DNA of 64,000 nucleotides from Clavelina lepadiformis (taxonomy: Eukaryota > Chordata > Ascidiacea > Aplousobranchia > Clavelinidae): assembly GCF_947623445.1 (NCBI RefSeq), contig NC_135241.1, positions 3,784,501 through 3,848,500 of the forward strand, written 5' to 3'. Below, one piece after another: positions 34,101-42,140 of this stretch (the stretch's first letter is position 1; every line of letters starts with the position of its first letter). Below the pieces are notes generated by a model. It made no database searches and had not been told where the DNA came from. It worked only from the letters and a program-made list of their open reading frames with translations. Both the position numbers and the translations under genes were made by a program.

Positions 34101-36298
34101 GGGGTGTGCTTCCGACGTCCCAATATGTCCTTATGCTGGTATCGCGGCAATTCAAACCCGACAGTCTTAAGAATTAGAATTAGGACTTAAACTGTCGGGT
34201 TTGAATTGTCGCGTACCCCTTGTGCTTATTTATACATATGACCTCTTGACCAACTCCTTGATACAAGCTCTTCTTTGCTGTTTGTGATAAATATGAATTT
34301 TATTCACGAAGATCCTTGTAATAGTTGAAGGCAATTTTTGTTCTGCAGAAGCAAGGAACCCTGAATGCCAGTTTGCACTGGACGCTGGACCTTGCAGAGG
34401 TCGATTATATCGTTACTACTTCGATAAAAAGTCGAGTAAATGTTCCGTGTTTCTCTATGGAGGATGCAGAGGGAATGCAAATAACTTTGAGAGCGCCGAG
34501 GAGTGCAATAACACCTGTGGAGGAGACGGATTCAATTTTACTATTACGTTACAAAGCGATCTTGAAGGTATAAGGACCGAAACATGTTCCCATATAAAGG
34601 TAGCCATAATGTATAGGTTCCGATTGTCAATAGTACAAGACGTGTTTTCGCTACAGAAGAGCGAAATAGGTCCCCGGATAGCGAAGTAATTCAGGGAGCA
34701 AGAGGTCCTCCAGGACCACCAGGACAACAAGGTCCGCCTGGAGTTGGAGAACAGGTACTTGATCTCTTTGATTTATTTCTACATAGTTATGAAGATGTGT
34801 CGTCCACGCTAATTGCAAGCATGCATGATACTTTAAACCTTTTCACTTTATCATTTTTTTGTTTTGTTTTGTCAGGGTCCACCGGGATCACCTGGACCTG
34901 TGGTACGTCATTTCATCATCATGTCATGTTGATTATTAATTTGGTTCGCTGGCTTCGTACTTCTTTCCTGCATACTTTCATTATGTTCATTGTTCATGCT
35001 TTAGTTGTTACAGTTAATAGTAACTTTTATAATGCATTTATATACTGTATGTTGTGGTTTTAATTTCGGTTTTCTTTTTAGGGTCCACCTGGATCTTCCA
35101 AACTATCGGTGAGTAGTCACGTGATTTAACCACTCGGGTTTTTAAATCTATTGTTTTTGCCGGCTCATTTTCACAGATCTATATTAAAATTCCAGCACTA
35201 TATATGCTCAAAAAAAAGGCATAAAATACATTGTTTTTAGAAAAAATTCAAAAAACTTGAAAAAGAAGTCAATGGCTATTTCAGAAGAATACATTTAATC
35301 CTGATAGATTTTCGAAAACGCTTAAGTTTCGTAGAATTAGATCGAACTAGCGATAAGAACAACGACTTCAGTCAGTCACAAAACAAGACATCACAGTCTG
35401 GTAATCACCAAACGTCCAAAAACGCACCACGAATCCAAATTTGCAACACCTTAGCTTTATTTCTAAGTGCTGTACGTTTTGCATGTTTATTGGCATGTTT
35501 TCACTCGAATGCAGGCTGAAGAACGTGACGAGTTCTTGTCTTTGAAGAGCACGATAGAAAGCATGCGACAACGCCTACGTTACCTTGAAACGCATTTCCT
35601 TACAAGTCAACTACCCGAAGGTACACGTATATGATGCATGTGTTATGCCACAGGCAAATACGAACTTAGGCACCGGTAACCAAAAGATTTCTGGATAACA
35701 ATGCTTGAGATGACGCCAGTTCAAGGCAGCATTTGGCGGCTGTTCCAAAAGTAGGGACAAAAGTGCACAGTTCTAGCATTTAACAAGCTAGTAACGCAGC
35801 TTTGGCATAACCAAGCTATACAGCGAGTATATTTACTTGCCAAAGCACGTGCCGATCGTAGTGGTATGGCACATTTTGTTCAATTGAAAAATGGTAGAAC
35901 AACCGCTGATTCGTAGCTTATTGAACAGGTGACAAGACAGCCAAACAAGTCCCGGACGTAGTTGCACCAAGAGGCAATTCCGTAAACAAGAACTCAAAGT
36001 TTAGTGAGGTAGTAAGGGTAAGTAGTAGCTACGGCATACCGATTCATAAAAATTGCTTAATACAACATTATGTTCCCACACCCCACCTGTAGTCCGTAAT
36101 AAACAGTGTGATTAAGGAAAGCCACAGGAGAAAAGTATTTCTATGTTATTTTAGTTTTCTGAGGAGTTTTTTGCCATTTTCCAGGCCGCTCCATCGGGAA
36201 GAGGGGACAGTGCAGGTTTACTCGGCCAGTCGCAACCAGATGCAGATGAACCTTATTATTATTACGTGGCGGAAGAGACATCACAAGACACCCCGTAA
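19182..36298 (+). CDS. EMI-collagen-MAM-VWC-Kunitz(4)-collagen extracellular matrix protein
   Basis: Predicted secreted matrix protein of about 1252 residues. Exons: 19182-19297, 22870-22953, 23629-23820, 23937-24040, 25763-25824, 26846-27131, 27239-27301, 27680-27874, 28944-29726 (start uncertain; 28971 also fits), 31346-31552, 31691-31891, 33080-33328, 33459-33722, 33831-34103, 34349-34567, 34657-34754, 34876-34902, 35082-35108, 35515-35620, 35929-36017, 36185-36298. Domains: signal peptide 1-27; basic and Arg/Tyr-rich segment to 67; EMI 90-163; collagen about 201-350; MAM 403-628; VWC 633-690; Kunitz 770-820, 859-909, 942-992, 1033-1083; collagen about 1113-1146; heptad-like segment 1151-1180; Tyr-rich tail. 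EMI plus two collagen segments is the plan of EMID1/COL26A1; the MAM, VWC and Kunitz block between them is not. The frame is open through all junctions, which argues for one gene, but transcript evidence would settle this. Confidence 0.86.
19298..22869 (+). other. Intron 1 of the EMI/collagen gene
   Basis: A 3.6-kb intron. No exon, repeat boundary or RNA gene recognised. Open frames at 22050-22391 (minus) and 20429-20650 (plus) show no domain and are treated as chance. Confidence 0.5.
23629..24040 (+). other. EMI domain module (exons 3-4)
   Basis: Encodes the Cys-rich EMI fold: GRYCAYP, then QCSWSSLYC, then [19 protein letters not shown] and the end SGPKCEE. WRCCPGFxGxxCEE is the signature of EMILIN, multimerin and EMID proteins, where the domain supports multimerisation. 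Exon 5 (25763-25824) follows with a Cys pair and a short Glu-rich helix. Confidence 0.93.
26846..27874 (+). other. First collagen triple-helix segment (exons 6-8)
   Basis: Gly-X-Y repeats from [18 protein letters not shown] to [11 protein letters not shown] in three exons with phase-1 boundaries. It includes GAKGERG and GIKGEVG stretches with Lys in the Y position that could be hydroxylated. It ends in a Cys-Gly-Cys that could cross-link chains. Confidence 0.95.
28944..29726 (+). other. MAM domain module (exon 9)
   Basis: A single large exon. After a linker of about 35 residues come [15 protein letters not shown] and GEWRVESG, then [20 protein letters not shown] and a final [20 protein letters not shown] followed by DVIFSSC. 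Cys and aromatic positions fit MAM domains of meprins, receptor PTPs and MAMDC proteins, which mediate adhesion. The 5' splice acceptor is not certain because the polypyrimidine tract is weak at both candidates (28943 and 28970). Confidence 0.88.
31346..31552 (+). other. VWC domain module (exon 10)
   Basis: One phase 1-1 exon encoding a chordin-type Cys-rich repeat: [28 protein letters not shown], then GYCCSVCCP. The CxxCxC and CCxxC motifs are those of von Willebrand factor C domains, known in several collagens and in BMP-binding proteins. Confidence 0.92.
31691..31891 (+). other. Acidic Tyr-rich linker (exon 11)
   Basis: Encodes a Gly/Ser segment followed by [19 protein letters not shown]. 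Tyrosines next to acidic residues are typical tyrosine-sulfation sites. The 5' acceptor is a CAAGCAG tandem, so the exon may start at 31691 or 31694 (one residue difference). Confidence 0.8.
33080..34567 (+). other. Four tandem Kunitz (BPTI-type) domains (exons 12-15)
   Basis: Each domain sits in its own phase 1-1 exon with all six cysteines: 33080-33328, 33459-33722, 33831-34103, 34349-34567. The residues after the second Cys (inhibitor P1 site) are Arg (GPCRGRF), Lys (GECKAIM), Arg (GKCRASF) and Arg (GPCRGRL), and each has the FxYxGCxGNxNxF motif. All four look competent for trypsin-like serine proteases by family rules. Exon 12 needs the donor at 33329; reading past it meets a TGA. Confidence 0.94.
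34137..34217. repeat. Near-perfect intronic foldback (hairpin) in intron 14
   Basis: The left arm at 34143-34165 (CGCGGCAATTCAAACCCGAC...) pairs with the right arm at 34191-34213 with one G-T wobble in 23 positions. After a single bulged C the stem continues five more pairs (TTAAG), leaving a loop of about 14 bases. Partial pairing extends outward to GGTA/TACC. It is about 75-80 nt in all, the size of a pre-miRNA, on either strand. It could also be a tiny foldback element. Confidence 0.8.
34657..35108 (+). other. Second collagen segment (exons 16-18), with two 27-nt mini-exons
   Basis: [20 protein letters not shown] is followed by GPPGSPGPV and GPPGSSKLS, the last two each in a 27-nt exon at 34876-34902 and 35082-35108. 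It is a short triple helix of about ten Gly-X-Y triplets, then an [20 protein letters not shown] helix in exon 19 that may form a coiled coil. Confidence 0.88.
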
Positions 36299-36962
36299 AG
36301 CGACAAGAGCACCTTAAATACATTGAAGATAGCACTGTGCCGCAGAGAGCACACAACCATGCCGTAGGTATGGGATATCACAGCGAACAATATGAACAAC
36401 CGTACGACACACAGTATTCATTTCACTTATTTCTCTAGGAGTGTAACTTTTATTGATTTAAACTAGTGTTTAAGTATTTCATTGTGTTGACCGTTATATG
36501 TGATATAAGAGAGGAAAGGCACCGAAAAGGATGCCTCACTTTACACCTATTTTGTCGATAAAATACTTCCCACATTTTGCAACTTTTCTAAATGCTGAAG
36601 CTTGCCGTAACATGGCGGGAACACCTTTTTAAATTAAGAGTCACTTGCTTTGTATCTTACCCATATCGCACTGCAGAAAGCAATTCTTTGAACTCGCTTT
36701 GTTCTTTTTGCAATTTGTTTTTTTCATGTTTTTAACCGGCTTTTTGGCTATTCAGCATATGTGATTCTTTACATAAGTTCGCTTCAATTTTTCCAATGAA
36801 CCCCTGCATGCTTTAATTGTGCACATGAAAAGTTAATGTAAAGGTTGACCAATTGTGATAAATATCTCTCAGTTTCATTTCTCATCGGTTTTTAAAATCT
36901 ATATTCTGTCGAAAAATATTCCGATAATATGGTTTTTATTTTTAATTCCACGGCACAGATCG

Positions 36963-36968
36963 AATAAA
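36963..36968 (+). other. Poly(A) signal candidate of the EMI/collagen gene
   Basis: AATAAA 665 bases past the stop codon at 36296-36298; the first canonical hexamer noticed on this strand. Confidence 0.4.
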
Positions 36969-38097
36969 TGAAATGAATTCATTAACAGATTAAATCATTC
37001 AATTACGTACTTTCCACAATTTTTTCACTGCTTTTGATTGTGACATTTTCAAGAGGCGCAATGCCATTTATTTTGTGCCATTTTATGCCGAAAACTGTTG
37101 TTCAGAGAGAACTAGATTGCTAATTTGAACCGCAGCCTCTGACGTCGGTGGGTATAGCGCTAACACTCCAGCAACTTGGTGAGAAAGTTGGCTTCGAAAG
37201 CAGGGACTGAGTTATTCCCTTTTTAGCAGGTTAGGGAAAGGTCAACTACTGTAATTTGTGGGAATTAATTTTCTGCATACGCAAGCCCACCGCACTATGG
37301 GAGACAGGACGGAAACCACTTCCTCGCATAGATCTTTATTGTGTTAACGCCGCATTGTCAGGCTTTTCTTTTCGGTAGCCGAGTTCAAACGCAAAAATAA
37401 ATCTTTCAGTGACATTGCTGGAGCTTTTTACCTCGAGAAGATAAGGCTAAAATATTGATAAGAATGTAGAACCAGTGCAGGGAACACGCTCCAGCGTTTG
37501 CTGTTTATTAAACGTCAGTTACATGATTGGTGAAAATGTCGCCGACTTTAGCAAGATTTTCATTGATAAGATTTTTTTGGAAAATCTTGCCACCCTGGGG
37601 TCAGTAAAAACCACAAAGATTACCATCCCAATACCATTGGATGCAGACAATCAAATATTTTTAAATGGCTATGTGCGGCCCACTAGCGGCTGGACAGAAT
37701 ATTTAGATGAACCTTAACTAGTTGAACTGGCCCCCAGGTTACAAGTTGTAGCACGTGATTGACCGTAAGTTTTCGGCAAAGTACGCCGTTTAAAAGGACT
37801 AATACTTATTATGAATATTCATTTTCAGTAAAATGGATGTAAGTTTAGCCAACTCATTGTTTGTGTTCAATATAAATCTAGAATTGTAAGCAGAAAATCG
37901 AATAGGCATTTAATTTCATGTAGAATAGGCGAACAGTGCTAGTCGATAGTAATTGTGATAATAAAGGGATATTATAATATACAAATCGATTAGAATATAG
38001 AATTCTTATTTTCAGACGTCTGCTTTACGAAACAGGACGTCAATGATAGATAACATTACATACCGATAACTTCCTGTTTTCCGTTTAAAGCCTAGAC

Positions 38098-38327
38098 CAG
38101 AGCTGGGCAAACCTGTCCAATAAAAAAGAGTGACTTACGGAAAACTACAAACACCAGCGGGCCGCAAAATCAGTAGTGTTGGTCAATTTGGTTATTGTAT
38201 ATATAAATATAATTAATAATATATATATATATAACTTATATATAATTAGTATTCAATTTGGGATGGTACTATTCAGCTAGAAGAGTCACAGAAAACATGT
38301 CGGCGAGCCGCAGTTTGCCCACTTTTG
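38098..38327 (-). mobile_element. Second copy of the 4163-type hAT MITE, 230 bp, reversed
   Basis: It starts CAGAGCTGGGCAAACCTGTC and ends GCAGTTTGCCCACTTTTG. Read on the minus strand it matches the 4163-4574 element over both ends, including GAGTGACTTACGG, ACACCAGCGGGCCGC and GGCGAGCCGCAGTTTGCCC. The flanking octamers GCCTAGAC and GCTTAGAT are a decayed target duplication (6 of 8). The middle is replaced by a TA-rich tract (38198-38245), which explains the shorter length. Confidence 0.88.
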
Positions 38328-39249
38328 GCTTAGATTAAAAGATAGATTAGGCAAGAGGGGAAGCATGTCGAATCACATCATTGCCTTTTGTGTTAAAAGT
38401 ATTAAATTTTGGGCGAAATAAATTAAATTAAGCCGAACAAAAATTAATCGACTATATCATGTAATAAAAATCCTGCCAAGAAAAAAGAAGCAGGTCAATT
38501 CTGCAGGGTATTGCGCTAACCTTTCATGAAACTTAAACTTACAATTTGATTGCAAACCAAATTCTCTGTCTTGTGCAACCCCGAGGTTGGTTGGTAGGTT
38601 GATCAACCATGACACAAGTTGTAGATTGTGCGATGCCAAGAACACAATTGTAGCCTGCGGCAATTTATAAGCTTGAAGTAGCAGACCGACATCAGCCAGC
38701 AAAATGTGAGCTTATACTTTTTTCAAAACCAAGGCTTAACACGACAGAGACCAAGACAAAACAGTCGGTATTACAGACCTGATGAAAACATTCGCTTAAC
38801 CTTATTTCTTGCAACCTCGCCTGTAAAATATAAACTTAGAGTAAAGCGTGAAGGTTACGAATACTTGATTTTGCTTTCCAAGCAGGCATTGGTTACAGTC
38901 TATAAGTTTTGTTTTGTTTATATTAAGGTATAATGGAATATAGGTTTGCTTTGCACGAAACCGTCATTTATTCAAAAGCATTATTTTTAAAAGAGATTTT
39001 TTAACGTTGTTTCGTAACAAAGAGACAGAGATTTGAAAGGAAATTGAAACCAATACGTAGCAGACAGCTAGTTAAATTTACCTCAGTTGACAAATGAAAA
39101 CTGCCTGATATAATTTCTCGTTAGCATTGAGATTTGTTTTGATCGGTAGCAACCACATTTCGGTGCCTAAGTAACGTTCCGACGACTCAAAGATAACATA
39201 AAACGATATCGCATGTTTGTATGAGTCATTACATTAAACGTTGTTAGTT

Positions 39250-41227
39250 ATGGATGATTTTGAGACGATACGCGAAGTTCTTCGAAAAACCTACAACATT
39301 CTGGATGCCCGAGTAACAAAACTGAATGGTTACCTTGACAAAAACTTTTGGGTAAAAGATGACAAAACCTCAAAGCAATACATTCTAAGAATTATCTGTC
39401 AAAAGCGATTCACAAAAATCAGTTAAGTATTTTGTACACAACGCTTAATTCAGACTCACAGAACTGTTGTTATCATTATTATTTACTAATAGGCCTACTT
39501 GTATTAAACGAAACGAATTTAACCATAAATGACAATGAATGGCTGTGATTTAAAATATTATACTTATAATAGCTATCTTATTTTTTTAACAGATTTTAAA
39601 AAGCAACAAAGTATGTGAAAGGCTAATTTAAATTAATCGGTATAACTTCATCTACATTTCAGCAAAAAGAATGGACGCGTTGATAAACCATTTGCATTCT
39701 CATGGCTTTAAGGTTCCTACTCTATTAAGGACAAATGAAGGTCGTGCTAGAATCACCGAAAAGTTTGGTAAGATTTTGATTCTGAGCAAAGCATAGACAT
39801 GCAAAACCTTAAGCATACTAGTTCTGTTTTGTTCTGTTACTGCATTGGAACTACATATACATAAATAACAACTAGTTATAAACGATAAAATCGGCCAGAT
39901 CAATCACTTTAAAGCGATATAGCTGTGGTATATATCTGAATTTTGTTTAATGATGTTCTAGCAAATAACTCTGAAGGATTCGTGGAAAGACAAATTCAAG
40001 TATCTGACTTCATATCTGGTCGATCAGTTTTCGAAAGTGACTTAAATCCAAGCGATTTGGTGGAAATTGCTAATGATGTTGGAATGTTAGGAGGACTTGT
40101 CAACAAATGCATTTCGGTGAGTGGACTTCTTTTCTTTGTAACTGACAACTTGCTAGTCTTACATACGTCGCATCTAAAACACTTGATGTCGACTGTTGCA
40201 ATTGACAACCTAAGGAAGATACGGTAGGGGAATACCCGGAGAGGGAAATGCAATTAATTGGGAATTTTCCCGCCTTTCTTACCATGGCGTCATGGTTGGA
40301 TGCCTTTTGACGTTGCAGTATATTTATGACGAAAACTAATGTAGTAGGAGAGAGCATGTTACATTTCATACGAATGTTTTTTCTTTTTTATTTTCAGGAA
40401 AAGTTTTCAATTAATTCTTTGATAGAAAACACCGACGACGAAGACAGCAAGTTTATTTGGTTCACAGAAAACTTTTACGATATGAAAATCTATTTGCCAC
40501 TAGTGAGGGACGCTCAACTACAGAAAATCATTTCCCAATTTTTTGAGCTTTTCAAAACCAAGGTGCCATCGCAACTTAAACATCTGAGATATGGTAAGAA
40601 AATATTTGTTTTAATCCTTTTAGAGATGCGCGAAAACAGTAATTATATTAATACAATGGTAACACTGGAGGCTTAAATCATTGGCTTACTGAGGTCACCA
40701 TACCACTTCCGAATACTCTGTCTGTCGGTAATTAAAATGCTTGAAATTTTACAGGTTTGGTACACGGCGACTTTAGCGACATGAACATCATATTAACCGA
40801 TGAAAGCTCAGATGAAGAAACTCGACTGAGAAGCAGCGTTAAGGACAAGTACGGTATCATCGACTTCGAACATTGCCATCACTCACCTGTTGTTTTCGAT
40901 CTCACAGTGTGCATGGCTTATATGATGACCAAGGCCGCATCTGCCAATGCAGATCCGATGTTAGTCGGGGGAAATGTGCTTGATGGATTTCGACAAAATT
41001 TCCCCCTCAACAAAGCGGAAAAGGACATTTTGTTCTGCGGGGTTATGGCACGCTTAGTGTCGTCGTTTCTCATGTCACTGCATTCGTTAGAGTTGCAGCC
41101 AGAAAATAAAGGTTACGTGACTGGTCAGTCGTCGCAGTGTCCTCAGCTGATTCGAATGTTATGGATGAGAGGCGAACATCCAGTCACGAATAGTTGGTTA
41201 CCCGGTGACAACCCTCATATGACGTGA
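39250..41227 (+). CDS. HYKK: Hydroxylysine kinase (APH family), complete
   Basis: Cytosolic kinase that phosphorylates 5-hydroxy-L-lysine, using GTP in the characterised human enzyme, on the route that disposes of hydroxylysine from collagen. Exons 39250-39421, 39663-39767, 39962-40116, 40398-40593, 40755-41227; 366 residues (human HYKK 373). The phosphotransferase loop is HGDFSDMN (His213, Gly214, Asp215, Asn220) and the metal-binding Asp is in GIIDFEHC (Asp246), where human has LDFGDM. The end (GGNVLDGF, LQPENKGYV) also matches. The N-terminal KLNGYLDKNFWV fits the nucleotide-loop region of the human protein. The start is the first ATG of exon 1, just 2 bases after a CGTTGTTAG acceptor-like site. 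APHD1 is a synonym. Confidence 0.94.
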
Positions 41228-41806
41228 CAGTACGATATAAGTCTAACGTGAAACCTTTGCATAATTAATTAATAGTTTATATATAAAATAACAGCGATGG
41301 TCGTGTGCGCCAGCATTGAATACTAAATCTCACGTTTCCAAAACATGGCATATTAACCAGTTGCTTACACTCACTCTGCCTTTCTTGTGCTTTCTTCTAG
41401 TAGCAGGAAATGCTGTTTAATTGAAATTGTAAATAACTAACAAAAGACTGACACAATTTTAATCGATTCTTGCAGGTTTATAAATTATGATTAGCGGTTA
41501 GCTTTCTACGCTTACTCCAGGTAAGTTTTATTACTTAAAACGATTCGAACACTTACAACATTGCAAAATACCCCTCTTTCGAACTGTATGTATTTTGTTA
41601 TGTCTTATATACTTAAAGCGCGAAGTGAAGAAATCAAGTATTTATAAACCAAACTTCTATCATCAAACTAACGATATAAAAAATTGTTTTTTGTGTCTTT
41701 GAAGCTGTTAGCAAGCATTATTACTCCAATATACAATGTTTACATTTAAATGACACTTTTTTATCGTGGTGTCACAACTCACAACTCGCAATCACCAATG
41801 TAAAAT

Positions 41807-41812
41807 AATAAA
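41807..41812 (+). other. Poly(A) signal candidate downstream of HYKK
   Basis: AATAAA 580 bases after the HYKK stop. It is the first canonical hexamer noticed and lies about 100 bases before the minisatellite. Confidence 0.35.
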
Positions 41813-41915
41813 CATGCGTTAGTGCTAAGCACGCCATATAATTACATCAACGAAATGTGGTGTGAGCTTAGGAGGCGCTCTACGATTGCAGTTGTCTTGC
41901 GAAAGATACTTCTGT

Positions 41916-42140
41916 TTGCCGATCGTTACATCATTCAGTACAGTGACGTCAGATACTTCTACTTGCCAATCGTTACATCATTCAGTACAGTGACGTCAGA
42001 TACTCCTGTTTGCCAATCTTTACTTCATTCAGTACAGTGACGTCAGATACTCCTGTTTGCCAATCTTTACATCATTCAGTACAGTGACGTCAGATACTCC
42101 TGTTTGCCAATCGTTACATCATTCAGTACAGTGTCATCAG
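41916..42140. repeat. Minisatellite, 47-bp unit, 4.7 copies, each full unit with a CRE palindrome
   Basis: Units start at 41916, 41963, 42010, 42057 and 42104 (partial). The unit begins TTGCCAATCGTTACATCATT and contains CAGTACAGTGACGTCAGATA. The perfect 8-bp palindrome TGACGTCA falls at 41944, 41991, 42038 and 42085 and is degraded to TGTCATCA in the last copy. Units differ by only 1-3 bases, so the array is young or homogenised. No spacers, so it is not a CRISPR array. Confidence 0.95.

Larger units (their letters stand above)
36299..39249. other. 3'UTR of the EMI/collagen gene and spacer to HYKK
   Basis: An AATAAA poly(A) candidate lies at 36963-36968. An open stretch at 37475-37717 has no recognisable family. 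Around 37142-37215 a segment with weak A-box- and B-box-like sequences could be an old tRNA-derived repeat but is not convincing. A hAT MITE lies at 38098-38327. Confidence 0.45.

Noticed and set aside
37142-37215. tRNA-derived SINE or tRNA gene
   Set aside because: The B-box-like GGCTTCGAAAGC is imperfect, no cloverleaf can be drawn and no poly-A or target duplication is seen.
37475-37717. 80-codon open stretch between the collagen and HYKK genes
   Set aside because: No family recognised, no clear splice partners, and no proper ATG context; possibly a relic but unsupported.
41916-42140. CRISPR-like array
   Set aside because: The 47-bp units are directly adjacent with no spacers, in a eukaryotic intergenic region; it is a minisatellite.
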